The notes beneath the pieces were generated by a model. That model searched no databases and was not told the DNA's origin. It was given only the letters and a program-made list of their open reading frames with translations. 64,000 bases of DNA from Ruegeria arenilitoris. Lineage in GTDB: Bacteria > Pseudomonadota > Alphaproteobacteria > Rhodobacterales > Rhodobacteraceae. Shown in pieces: positions 48,785 to 57,074 of this stretch. Numbering within the stretch: the first letter of the stretch is position 1; the number at the start of each line of letters is the position of its first letter. Location: positions 186,001 to 250,000 of the forward strand of contig NZ_WPZQ01000001.1 in assembly GCF_013030265.1 (NCBI RefSeq), given 5' to 3'. The translations under genes and the position numbers were made by a program.

Positions 48785-49558
48785 TCACAACGCCGTCCAG
48801 CCACCATCCACAGAAATCGTCGTACCGGTGATCTGTGCAGCGGCATCCGAACACAGGAAAACTGTCGTCCCGCCCAGCTGCTCGACGGTGGCAAACTCTT
48901 TCGATGGCTGCCGTTCCAACATGACGTTCTTGATCACGTCTTCGCGGCTCATGTCGTATTCCTTCATCGTGTCGGGAATCTGCGCCTCGACCAAAGGAGT
49001 CAGCACATAACCCGGGCAAATGGCATTGCAGGTGATCGGCTCCTGCGCTGTTTCAAGCGCAACGGTTTTGGTCATGCCGACCACGCCGTGCTTGGCGGCC
49101 ACATATGCCGCTTTGAAAGGCGAAGCCGTCAGGCCATGCGCTGACGCGATATTCACGACACGCCCCCAGCCAGCTTTTCGCATCATCGGCAGGGCCGCTG
49201 CCATGGTGTGGAAAGTCGAGTTCATGTTGATCGCGATAATCGCATCCCATTTTTCGACAGGAAACTGATCGATTGGTGAGACGTGTTGAATACCTGCGTT
49301 GTTGACCAGAATATCGCAGGCGCCTGCTTTTTCGATCAGCGCTCGACACTCGTCTCCTTTGGACATATCGGCCTTGATGTATCGGGCGTTGGTTCCGGTT
49401 TCCTCGCCAATCTCAGCAGCCAACGCATGATCTTCGTCGCGGTCCGTGAATGAGTTCAGCACGACATCCGCTCCGGCCTTGGCCAGCTCCCGCGCGACAC
49501 CCAAGCCAATGCCAGAGTTTGATCCGGTGATGATTGCTGTTTTTCCCGACAGGCTCAT
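48785..49558 (-). CDS. bdhA: 3-hydroxybutyrate dehydrogenase (SDR)
   Basis: This 257-residue short-chain dehydrogenase has the cofactor motif TGSNSGIGLG, NNAG, and the catalytic Ser139, Tyr152 and Lys156 in NIASAHG and YVAAKHG. HGLTASPFKAAYVAAKHG-type sequence and GYVLTPLVEAQI in the substrate region are typical of D-3-hydroxybutyrate dehydrogenase, which links PHB-derived hydroxybutyrate to acetoacetate with NAD. Confidence 0.93.
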   Translation of the reverse strand: MSLSGKTAIITGSNSGIGLGVARELAKAGADVVLNSFTDRDEDHALAAEIGEETGTNARYIKADMSKGDECRALIEKAGACDILVNNAGIQHVSPIDQFPVEKWDAIIAINMNSTFHTMAAALPMMRKAGWGRVVNIASAHGLTASPFKAAYVAAKHGVVGMTKTVALETAQEPITCNAICPGYVLTPLVEAQIPDTMKEYDMSREDVIKNVMLERQPSKEFATVEQLGGTTVFLCSDAAAQITGTTISVDGGWTAL

Positions 49559-49691
49559 GAGGGCTCTCCAAATGACTCAGATTTGCCGACACAGTGCCAT
49601 GCTGCACGTGCAAAGAAAACGGGGAAACATCACTCTTTCCGGATCACATCATCGCGCATTGCCATCATGCAAATCAGGAAAACCCGACCAC

Positions 49692-49719
49692 AAAAAAACG
49701 CCCGCACGAAGCGGGCGTT
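49692..49719 (-). terminator. Orphan minus-strand intrinsic terminator
   Basis: A 9-bp stem (AACGCCCGC at 49697-49705, GCGGGCGTT at 49711-49719) with loop ACGAA. On the minus strand it is followed by seven T residues. No recognised minus-strand gene ends here; bdhA starts 134 bases further downstream. Confidence 0.85.
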
Positions 49720-49807
49720 AAGTTATTGAGGCAGGTTTCATACAGGCAAGAAACCTATCGAGCAGTGCATCCTTTATAAGCAATTCCTTGCATTCATCCA
49801 AGCTAAA
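49692..49807 (-). ncRNA. Candidate small RNA
   Basis: On the minus strand, TTCACC (49837-49842) and TATTAT (49814-49819) form a promoter with a 17-base spacer. About 115 bases downstream is the strong orphan terminator. No credible start codon with a ribosome site opens a frame between them; a frame ending at 49718 exists but would have to begin inside the neighbouring gene. The 322-base gap 49559-49880 otherwise holds only the upstream regions of bdhA and of the binding-protein gene. Confidence 0.45.
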
Positions 49808-49880
49808 AGTTTGATAATATGAAAAATCATCGGTACGGTGAATCCCAACAAAATAAGGCCAGAGCAGGATTGTTTCCAAA

Positions 49881-51695
49881 ATGAGCCAGGATTTTCTACA
49901 CCCGTTTCGCTCTCTGATCACGGGAATCGCCACCATTTTCGCCGCATCGATGGCACATGCAGAATCGGCGCATGGCATAGCTATGTATGGGGACCCTGCT
50001 CTACCACCGGATTTTGTGTCTCTGCCCTATGCTAACCCTGACGCGCCCAAAGGCGGCAAGGTCGTGTTTGGAAATACCGGCGGCTATGACAGCCTCAACC
50101 CGTTCGTACAAAAAGGCACCTCTCCGTGGCAGCTTCGGTTCTGGACGCACGAAGGTCTGATGGGCCGCTCCTGGGACGAACCTTTCACCCTTTACGGGCT
50201 GTTAGCCGAATCGGTTGAGACAGCCCCGGACCGTTCATGGGTCGAATTTACACTGCGCGAAAACGCGCGATTCTCGGACGACAGCCCCGTCACGGTGGAT
50301 GATGTCATCTGGTCCTACCAAACATTGGGAACCGAGGGACATCTGCGCTATCGCGGCTTGTGGTCCAAGATCGACAGTATCGAACAGACGGGCCCCAGAT
50401 CAGTGCGGATTACGTTCAATGAACCTGACCGCGAACTTGCGATGCTGGCCGGGCTGCGACCGATCCTGAAGAAAGACCAATGGGAAGGTAAGGATTTCGC
50501 CAGCGCCCAGCTGCACGACGTCCCGATTGGAACCGGCCCCTATGTGATCGATGACTATGAGGCCGGGCGCTATGTCAATCTGCGCCGAAACCCGGACTAT
50601 TGGGGCGATGATATTCCATTTCGTCGTGGTACCATGAACCTCGATGATATCCGGATCGAGTTTTACGGCGACCAGACCGTTCTGTTCGAGGCATTCAAGG
50701 CCGGAGAATTGTCAGCCGTCCGCGAATTCAACGCCGACAAATGGAATACGCAGTACAACTTCCCTGCCGTCCAGCGTGGTGACGTAATCAAAACCGAAAT
50801 CCCACATGGCAAACCATCAGGAATGACCGGCTTCGTGATGAACACGCGTAAGCCGACTTTTGATGACTGGCGCGTGCGTGAGGCCCTGTTGCTGGCCTTC
50901 AACTTTGAGTTCATCAACGACACCATCACCGGCGGTGCACAACCCCGGATCACTTCCTACTTTTCGGGTTCTGATTTGGCGATGCAGCCCGGGCCCGCAA
51001 CCGGACGCGTGGCTGAACTGCTGGAACCTTATGCAGATGACCTTATGCCCGGTACGATCGAAGGGTATGAACTGCCTCAGGGTGATGGATCTGCACGCAA
51101 TCGTTCAAACATCCGTAAAGCGGCCAAACTACTGGAGGAAGCTGGCTGGACTATTCAGGACGGTGTCTTGCGAAATCAAAATGGCGACACCTTCATGATG
51201 ACAGTCCTGCTGCAGCAGGGCGACAGCGACATGCAGACCGCGGTAGACATCTATTCGCGCGCGCTTGAACGCCTGGGCATTCAGGTTCAGACCGAGACCG
51301 TCGACAACGCTCAATACACTGGTCGTGTCGCAGAACTTGATTTCGACATTACCCCATTCCGTCGCGCGCTCTCGCTTTCACCCGGCAACGAGCAGCGTCT
51401 CTATTGGGGCAGCGAAGGTGCGGGAACGCCCGGAACCCGAAATCTGATGGGTGTAGCTTCACCTGCCGTAGACGGCATGATCGACGCTATGCTCGCCTCA
51501 GAAAGCCACGAAGACTTTGTTGCCGCGACGCGTGCGCTCGACCGTGTGCTGACCGCCGGTCGCTATGTTATTCCGATCTGGAGCTTTGATGTCGGCCGGA
51601 TAGCTCATTCTAAAGAGCTGAAACAGCCAGAGAAGCTTCCGATTTACGGCGACGGTCCTGAATATATGCCACAGGTCTGGTGGTACGAGGATTGA
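49881..51695 (+). CDS. ABC transporter substrate-binding protein, YejA/oligopeptide type
   Basis: This 604-residue periplasmic protein has a signal peptide ending AASMAHA near residue 27, followed by HGIAMYGDPALPPDFVSLPY and PDAPKGGKV, which resemble YejA of the microcin C/oligopeptide systems (family 5 solute-binding proteins). It would deliver peptides or peptide-like compounds to an ABC permease. No permease or ATPase gene is adjacent, so it is an orphan or works with a complex encoded elsewhere. Confidence 0.9.
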   Translation: MSQDFLHPFRSLITGIATIFAASMAHAESAHGIAMYGDPALPPDFVSLPYANPDAPKGGKVVFGNTGGYDSLNPFVQKGTSPWQLRFWTHEGLMGRSWDEPFTLYGLLAESVETAPDRSWVEFTLRENARFSDDSPVTVDDVIWSYQTLGTEGHLRYRGLWSKIDSIEQTGPRSVRITFNEPDRELAMLAGLRPILKKDQWEGKDFASAQLHDVPIGTGPYVIDDYEAGRYVNLRRNPDYWGDDIPFRRGTMNLDDIRIEFYGDQTVLFEAFKAGELSAVREFNADKWNTQYNFPAVQRGDVIKTEIPHGKPSGMTGFVMNTRKPTFDDWRVREALLLAFNFEFINDTITGGAQPRITSYFSGSDLAMQPGPATGRVAELLEPYADDLMPGTIEGYELPQGDGSARNRSNIRKAAKLLEEAGWTIQDGVLRNQNGDTFMMTVLLQQGDSDMQTAVDIYSRALERLGIQVQTETVDNAQYTGRVAELDFDITPFRRALSLSPGNEQRLYWGSEGAGTPGTRNLMGVASPAVDGMIDAMLASESHEDFVAATRALDRVLTAGRYVIPIWSFDVGRIAHSKELKQPEKLPIYGDGPEYMPQVWWYED

Positions 51696-51703
51696 CGACC
51701 ACG

Positions 51704-51739
51704 TTCTATTTCCATATTTCATGAAGTATGGAAATAGAA
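51704..51739. promoter_or_regulatory. Probable ArsR operator overlapping the arsR-arsC start codon
   Basis: A perfect 13-bp inverted repeat (TTCTATTTCCATA at 51704-51716, TATGGAAATAGAA at 51727-51739) flanks a 10-base centre that itself contains the palindrome TTCATGAA. The right arm contains the ATG at 51728. A regulator bound here would block transcription of the downstream cassette. Autoregulation through such dyads is usual for ArsR proteins. Confidence 0.7.
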
Positions 51740-52552
51740 ATTCACGATAAGCTGGGCGCATTGGCGCATCCCAAACGACTGGACCTGTTTCGGCTGTTAA
51801 TGCGCAGATACCCGGATTCTGTTCCAGCCGGTCAAATTGCTGAGGCGCTGGACCTCAAGCCCAATACCACGTCTACCTATCTCAACGCCCTCAAGGCGGC
51901 TGACCTGATCGAACAGAGCCGTCATGGCACCTCGTTGCAATATACAGCCAAGCTCCCGGCTGTTCGCGAGCTGTTTGGCGGTCTGTTGGGCGAGTGTTGC
52001 CAGAACCGACCCGATTTGTGCATCACCAGATCCGGAGATCCCCTCATGACCAGCCCTGACCGCGTTCTGAACGCCCTGTTCATCTGTACCGGGAACTCGG
52101 CCCGCTCAATCATGGCAGAGGCCATTCTGAACCAAGAAAGTAACGGCACCATTAGGGCTTTCTCAGCCGGAACGGCTCCTTCTGGGTCGCCGAATGCAGA
52201 TGTTTTGGAACTGCTTCGACAAAAAGGATACGACACCGCTGATCTTCGTTCGAAATCGGTGGAAGAGTTTGCGGCAGAGGGTGCGCCGCAGATGGATTTT
52301 GTCTTCACAGTCTGCGACCACGCCGCAAACGAGGCCTGCCCCGCTTGGCCCGGCCAACCGATGAGTGCGCATTGGGGACTTGCCGACCCGGTCAAAGCCC
52401 AGGGTACGGACGCGCAGAAGAACCTCGCGTTTCAACAGGCGTACGGCCTGCTGAGAAACCGCATTACAGCGTTTACCAGCCTGCCCTTCGAAACGCTCGA
52501 CCGCATTTCGCTTCAACACAAGGTGGATGACATCGGCCGCATCACCGAGTGA
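51728..52552 (+). CDS. ArsR regulator fused to an ArsC-type arsenate reductase
   Basis: This 274-residue fusion has an N-terminal ArsR winged helix (about 1-85; TTSTYLNALKAADLIEQSRHG recognition region, given in part) followed by a possible As(III) site, GECCQNRPDLC (Cys90, Cys91, Cys98). The C-terminal low-molecular-weight phosphatase-fold domain (about 112-274) has the P-loop CTGNSARS with nucleophile Cys120 and Arg126, and relay cysteines Cys196 and Cys204 in TVCDHAANEACPAWPG. Such ArsC enzymes reduce arsenate to arsenite with thioredoxin. The fusion puts sensor and enzyme in one chain. It heads an arsenic cassette with arsC2 and aqpS. Confidence 0.92.
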   Translation: MEIEIHDKLGALAHPKRLDLFRLLMRRYPDSVPAGQIAEALDLKPNTTSTYLNALKAADLIEQSRHGTSLQYTAKLPAVRELFGGLLGECCQNRPDLCITRSGDPLMTSPDRVLNALFICTGNSARSIMAEAILNQESNGTIRAFSAGTAPSGSPNADVLELLRQKGYDTADLRSKSVEEFAAEGAPQMDFVFTVCDHAANEACPAWPGQPMSAHWGLADPVKAQGTDAQKNLAFQQAYGLLRNRITAFTSLPFETLDRISLQHKVDDIGRITE

Positions 52553-52588
52553 TCCACGAATCCACATTCAGCCCAAGGATAGCCATCC

Positions 52589-53065
52589 ATGAACATACTG
52601 GTTCTGTGTACCGGGAACTCTGCCCGTTCGATTTTGCTGGAATCGATCTTTAATCATACTGGCGACGGGCGGGTACACGCCTTTTCCGCTGGCTCCAACC
52701 CCACCGGCAGAGTACATCCGCAATCTCTGACCCTGCTGAGCGCGCAGGGACATGACATCTCGGATGCACGCTCCAAAAGTTGGGACGAATTTGCAATCGA
52801 AGGCGCACCGGAAATGGACATGGTCATCACGGTCTGCGGGTTCGCAGCCGAAGAAACCTGTCCGGTCTGGCCCGGAGCGCCGGTACGCGCGCACTGGGGC
52901 GTGGAAGATCCCGCCGCCGCTGATGAGCCTGATTGGGATCAGGCATTTCGTACTGCCTATGACATCCTGGGCCGACGGGCCGCAGCTTTGCTTGAATTGC
53001 CAGTAGAAACGATGGAGAGCAGCGAACTTTCTGCTCAGCTCAAGCGTATCGGAGGCATTCAATGA
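52589..53065 (+). CDS. arsC: Arsenate reductase, second copy
   Basis: This 158-residue stand-alone ArsC of the thioredoxin-coupled type has nucleophile Cys7 and Arg13 in CTGNSARS, and relay cysteines Cys83 and Cys91 in TVCGFAAEETCPVWPG. It resembles the reductase half of the upstream fusion but differs enough to be an old duplication. It overlaps aqpS by ATGA. Confidence 0.92.
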   Translation: MNILVLCTGNSARSILLESIFNHTGDGRVHAFSAGSNPTGRVHPQSLTLLSAQGHDISDARSKSWDEFAIEGAPEMDMVITVCGFAAEETCPVWPGAPVRAHWGVEDPAAADEPDWDQAFRTAYDILGRRAAALLELPVETMESSELSAQLKRIGGIQ

Positions 53066-53721
53066 ACGCGCGCAAGTACTTTGCTGAATTCCTCGGCACA
53101 GCTTTCCTGCTGATCGGTGTGGTTGGTTCGGGGATCATGGCGCAGACGCTTTCAGACGGAAACATCGCTCTGGCGTTGCTTGCAAACGCGATCGCCACGG
53201 GCTGCATGCTTTATGCCATCATCACGACCCTGGGTCCGGTGTCTGGTGCGCATTTCAATCCTGCCGTGACCTTGGCCTTTGCCCTGCGCGGCGAACACCC
53301 CTGGAGCGCGGTTGCCCCCTACATGGTGGTTCAGATCGTGGGCGGGATCGTCGGCGTCTGGGCCTCACACTACATGTTTGATCTGCCGATTCTTCAGACC
53401 TCTGAAACTCTGCACCGCACTGGGTCTCACCAGTGGTTTTCCGAAATCATCGCAACGCTGGGCCTGCTGTTCGTGATTTTCGGCGGAATTCGGCACAAAC
53501 CGGACACTGTACCAGCGCTTGTGGGCCTCTATATCACCGGCGCCTACTGGTACACATCATCCACAAGTTTTGCGAACCCGGCGGTCACAATAGCAAGGGG
53601 GTTTACGGATACCTTTGCGGGCATATACCCTGCGCACATACCGATGTTCATCGTGATGCAGATTATTGCTGTGTTTATCGGGCACATAGTTCTGAATTGG
53701 CTGTTTCAGCCCGAAGAATAA
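53062..53721 (+). CDS. aqpS: Aquaglyceroporin, AqpS-like arsenite channel
   Basis: This 219-residue major intrinsic protein has six membrane helices and both NPA boxes (Asn66 in HFNPAVT, Asn172 in FANPAVTIAR, with Arg179 of the selectivity filter). Its coupling to arsC matches the arsR-aqpS-arsC logic described in Sinorhizobium meliloti: arsenate is reduced and arsenite leaves by diffusion down its gradient. No ArsB or Acr3 pump is present. Glycerol or water transport cannot be excluded by sequence. Confidence 0.88.
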   Translation: MNARKYFAEFLGTAFLLIGVVGSGIMAQTLSDGNIALALLANAIATGCMLYAIITTLGPVSGAHFNPAVTLAFALRGEHPWSAVAPYMVVQIVGGIVGVWASHYMFDLPILQTSETLHRTGSHQWFSEIIATLGLLFVIFGGIRHKPDTVPALVGLYITGAYWYTSSTSFANPAVTIARGFTDTFAGIYPAHIPMFIVMQIIAVFIGHIVLNWLFQPEE

Positions 53722-53758
53722 CGGACCGGCCGCCACTCACTTTCAAGCAGGTCCGAAC

Positions 53759-53793
53759 GCCCGTTGCGGGATGTCCGCAGCGGGCAATTTTTT
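53759..53793 (+). terminator. Intrinsic terminator after aqpS
   Basis: An 11-bp stem GCCCGTTGCGG/CCGCAGCGGGC with one G-T wobble and loop GATGT is followed by AATTTTTT. It closes the arsenic cassette. Confidence 0.88.
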
Positions 53794-53912
53794 GCCACTT
53801 TGTTACGTTGCGTCAAGGTGCGACATTTTGTCATGTCATCTGCAACACCACCCCGTCCTTACCCTGTCTGGGGGAGAGCAGTCCTGAAACACGTACAAAG
53901 GAAAGCTCGCAG

Positions 53913-54140
53913 ATGCTGAACTGGACTGATCTGACGCAAGACTGGAGTGCATCTTACGCGCGTGCCAAACGCCGTTTTCCGAACTTGCGCGACCGCGATA
54001 TGGCGCGTGTCAAGAAGGACCGAAAACGGTTCGAAGCTTATTTGGCGGAGCGCCACCATCTGACTGTGAACGAAGCCCACGAAGAGGTAGAGGACTTTCT
54101 GTTCACGGAAGGACTGAACCGCGAACTGGCCAGCCGTTAG
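53913..54140 (+). CDS. Small basic/acidic protein of unknown function
   Basis: This 75-residue hydrophilic protein (MLNWTDLTQDWSASYARAKR at its start, HHLTVNEAHEEVEDFLF near its end) has an AAAGGA site 10 bases upstream, which fixes the start although the frame is open further back. It is likely helical, without cysteines or membrane segments. The stop overlaps the convergent regulator by 4 bases. The upstream gap (53794-53912) contains the dyad GACATTTTGTC. Family unknown. Confidence 0.75.
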   Translation: MLNWTDLTQDWSASYARAKRRFPNLRDRDMARVKKDRKRFEAYLAERHHLTVNEAHEEVEDFLFTEGLNRELASR

Positions 54141-54760
54141 GCCAGAGATGTCACCCAAAGGATCGTAGCATCCTCGTCACTGACGGAAATCACATTGTGT
54201 CCCATGCTGCCGTCGTAATAGGCGCTGTCGCCTCGGCGCATCTCAACGGGTTCGTAGAACTCGGTGTAAAGGCGCACAACGCCCGTCAGGACATACAGGA
54301 ATTCTTCGCCATCATGGCGCACCCACCCATCGAACTCTTCCATTGAACGGGCGCGAACGCGGGCGCGATATGGCAACATCTGCTTTTTTGTGAGCGCTTC
54401 AGCAAGCAACTCATGTTCGTAAGTTGCGGTCGCGTGTGCTGTCCCTGCCCCCATCTTGGTCACTGCCATACGACCGATAACCTGATCACGCTCGGGCGGG
54501 GTGAAAAGCTGAGGCACCGAAATCTCAAGACCCGTCGCAAGCTTTTTCAGCGCGTCGTATGTCGGAGACATCTGACCATTTTCGATCTTGCTGAGCGTCG
54601 AGCGTGCAAGACCCGCCTGACTGGCTGCCTGCTCCAGCGTCCATTTGCGCGCCTTTCGCAGCTCGCGCACGCGGGCGCCAAGGTCTACGGGCTCAGGCTC
54701 GGTGCGGATACCGTTGTCACGTGCAATACGGACGATGGATTTGTGATCGCGGCTGGTCAT
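54137..54760 (-). CDS. XRE-family regulator with C-terminal cupin
   Basis: This 207-residue protein has an XRE helix-turn-helix (about 28-83; TLEQAASQAGLARSTLSKIE as recognition region) and a C-terminal cupin (about 128-205) with RRGDSAYYDGSMGHN. XRE-cupin proteins of this layout (for example PuuR, SutR) bind small metabolites. It is divergent from the acyl-CoA ligase cluster across 65 bases that contain a perfect 16-bp palindrome. The ATG at 54760 gives the family length; the open frame continues 38 codons into the ligase gene. Confidence 0.88.
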   Translation of the reverse strand: MTSRDHKSIVRIARDNGIRTEPEPVDLGARVRELRKARKWTLEQAASQAGLARSTLSKIENGQMSPTYDALKKLATGLEISVPQLFTPPERDQVIGRMAVTKMGAGTAHATATYEHELLAEALTKKQMLPYRARVRARSMEEFDGWVRHDGEEFLYVLTGVVRLYTEFYEPVEMRRGDSAYYDGSMGHNVISVSDEDATILWVTSLA

Positions 54761-54791
54761 GTCCACGTCTATAGGGCCAGCGACCAGCGCT

Positions 54792-54807
54792 TGCAACGCG
54801 CGTTGCA
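54792..54807. promoter_or_regulatory. Perfect palindrome between the XRE-cupin gene and the ligase cluster
   Basis: TGCAACGCGCGTTGCA is a perfect 16-bp palindrome located 31 bases from the regulator start and 18 bases from the ligase start, in the middle of the divergent promoter region. It is a strong candidate operator for the XRE-cupin protein acting on both directions. Confidence 0.6.
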
Positions 54808-54825
54808 CAGCGATAGCCAGATCGC

Positions 54826-56343
54826 ATGTTGTCGATATTCGATCATGGCGCACCGCCGCCCTGCCCTGCACCATTCAATCTGGCCGCGCATGTTCTGCGC
54901 CATGCAGATGCAACCCCGGATAAGATAGCTTTGTCCGTATTGCGCGCAGACGGGGTCCAGAACTGGACCTACCGGGCATTGCAACGCGCTGTTCTGGCGA
55001 CAGGCACCGGTCTGCTACAGGCAGACCTGAACCCCGGCGAAATTGTCCTGATGCGTTTGGGGAATACGGTGGATTTCCCGATCGCCTATCTCGGCGCAAT
55101 CGCAGTTGGTCTTGTTCCGGTCCCAACCTCATCCCAACTGACCGAACCGGAAACGGCCAAGATTATAGAAGAGCTGGCCCCGGCTGCTATTCTACGCGAT
55201 CCCGGCGTTGCCTGTGCAGCTCATGAGCGCGAGATCAGCCTGCAAGAGCTAGTCCGGATGCGCGAGCTGTCTGCTGCATCTTACCAAATGGGTGATCCTG
55301 AAAGGCTAGCTTACGTTGTCTACACCTCTGGAACATCGGGTAAACCGCGTGCCGTAGCCCATGCCCATCGAGCTATCTGGGCGCGGCAGATGATGGTGGA
55401 TGGCTGGTATGGCTTGCGCCGCACCGACCGGCTGTGTCACGCGGGCGCTTTCAATTGGACCTATACGCTTGGTACCGGATTGATGGATCCCTGGACTATC
55501 GGAGCGACTGCCCTGATCCCCGAACCCGGCACCGATACTACAGCACTGCCCGATCTGCTACGAGTGCATAAGGCAACAATCTTTGCCGCCGCACCGGGCG
55601 TGTTCCGTAAAATACTGCAAAGCCGCGAGAAAATGTCTCTACCCAATCTGCGGCATGGTTTATGTGCGGGGGAAAAACTCTCCCGCCATCTACATGAAAA
55701 ATGGACCCATATCACGGGAACCGAGCTGTACGAGGCATATGGCATGTCCGAATGCTCGACCTTTATTTCCGCCAGCCCGACACATCCCGCCCGGGGTGAC
55801 AGCCTTGGCCAGCCCCAGCCGGGCCGCCGCGTGGCGATCATGGGGCCGGACGGGCCGGTACAGCTGGGTGAGGAAGGAACTATTGCCGTTCACCAATCAG
55901 ACCCCGGATTGATGCTGACCTACCTCAACGCCCCTGACGAGGCGCGCGCCAGAATGCAGGGCGAGTGGTTCCTGACCGGCGATCAGGGTTCCATGGATGG
56001 CGATGGGCAGATCACCTATCTTGGTCGCGACGACGACATGATGAACGCAGGCGGCTATCGCGTTTCCCCGGTTGAGGTCGAAGCGGTACTGTCCCGCTAT
56101 CCCGGCATATCGCAGGTCGGAGCTGCGGCTGTGGAGGTCAAACAGGACACATTCGTGATAGCAGCCTTCTATACCGGCCCAGAAAAGCTGGACGAGACGG
56201 CCTTGCGATCCTATGTCGAGGCAAATCTGGCGCGGTATAAGCAACCCCGTGCTTTTGTATATCTTCCGGCCCTGCCCAGCGGTGGCAACGGTAAACTACT
56301 GCGCCGCGCATTGCCGGCCCATTTCAAGGCGTCTTCCGAATGA
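54826..56343 (+). CDS. AMP-forming acyl-CoA/benzoate-CoA ligase-like enzyme
   Basis: This 505-residue ANL-superfamily enzyme has the P-loop VVYTSGTSGKPRAVAHAHRA, YEAYGMSECS, the hinge LTGDQGSMDGDG and the late lysine in GGNGKLLRR. Sequence character is closer to benzoate/acetoacetyl-type ligases than to long-chain ones. The substrate is unknown. It is coupled by ATGA to a FrnE-like gene, and all lie under the divergent XRE-cupin regulator. The ribosome site is weak, so the start is tentative. Confidence 0.85.
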   Translation: MLSIFDHGAPPPCPAPFNLAAHVLRHADATPDKIALSVLRADGVQNWTYRALQRAVLATGTGLLQADLNPGEIVLMRLGNTVDFPIAYLGAIAVGLVPVPTSSQLTEPETAKIIEELAPAAILRDPGVACAAHEREISLQELVRMRELSAASYQMGDPERLAYVVYTSGTSGKPRAVAHAHRAIWARQMMVDGWYGLRRTDRLCHAGAFNWTYTLGTGLMDPWTIGATALIPEPGTDTTALPDLLRVHKATIFAAAPGVFRKILQSREKMSLPNLRHGLCAGEKLSRHLHEKWTHITGTELYEAYGMSECSTFISASPTHPARGDSLGQPQPGRRVAIMGPDGPVQLGEEGTIAVHQSDPGLMLTYLNAPDEARARMQGEWFLTGDQGSMDGDGQITYLGRDDDMMNAGGYRVSPVEVEAVLSRYPGISQVGAAAVEVKQDTFVIAAFYTGPEKLDETALRSYVEANLARYKQPRAFVYLPALPSGGNGKLLRRALPAHFKASSE

Positions 56344-56999
56344 CCCAGACTGTCAAACTCGACATCCTGTCCGATCCGATCTGCCCGTGGTGCTATATCG
56401 GCAAGACGCATCTGGACAAAGCGCTGGCCGAAGTGCCGAACCACCCCTTTGTGATTGAATGGCACCCCTTTCAACTGAACCCTGACATGCCCGACATGGG
56501 TATGGATCGCCGCGAATATCTTGAACGCAAGTTCGGCGGCAAGGAAGGTGCGGTTCGCGCCTACGCGCCGGTTGTTGAGCATGCGGAAAACGCCGGGCTG
56601 AAGATCGATTTTGAGGGTATGCAGCGCACCCCCAATACACTGGATGCCCACCGATTGATCCACTGGGCCGGGATCGAAGGCAAACAGAACGAAATCGTCG
56701 ACGCCTTGTTCGATGCCTACTTCGTGCAGGCCCGCGACATCGGGGATCACGAAGTTTTGGCCGACATCGCAGACAGTGTCGGGATGGATGCCGCGGTGGT
56801 ACTGAAACTGCTGCAATCAGATGCTGATCGCGAGGATATCCGCAAGCGTGACAGCCATTCACGCGAAATGGGTGTCAGTTCGGTCCCGACGTACATCGTC
56901 GCCAATCAACACGCCGTTCCGGGTGCGCAACCACCTGAAATGTGGGGAAAAGTGATCGGCGAAATCATGTCTCAAATTGAGGCTTCCTCTGCAGAATAG
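56340..56999 (+). CDS. FrnE-like DsbA-family oxidoreductase
   Basis: This 219-residue cytoplasmic thioredoxin-fold protein has the active site CPWC (Cys15, Cys18) right after the first strand, and GVSSVPTYIVANQ with the cis-proline near residue 187. The family includes FrnE and 2-hydroxychromene-2-carboxylate isomerase-like proteins. It is translationally coupled to the ligase. Confidence 0.9.
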   Translation: MTQTVKLDILSDPICPWCYIGKTHLDKALAEVPNHPFVIEWHPFQLNPDMPDMGMDRREYLERKFGGKEGAVRAYAPVVEHAENAGLKIDFEGMQRTPNTLDAHRLIHWAGIEGKQNEIVDALFDAYFVQARDIGDHEVLADIADSVGMDAAVVLKLLQSDADREDIRKRDSHSREMGVSSVPTYIVANQHAVPGAQPPEMWGKVIGEIMSQIEASSAE

Positions 57000-57074
57000 C
57001 ACATAGATCTGTGCATTTTCCCACCTAGTCCAACCCGTTCAGCCGTGATAGCGCGAACGGGTAAGGAGTCTTTT

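Noticed and set aside
49718..49880. Small protein gene ending at the orphan terminator
   Set aside because: The frame has no start codon with a ribosome site in the gap and would need to begin inside the YejA-like gene. A small RNA fits better.
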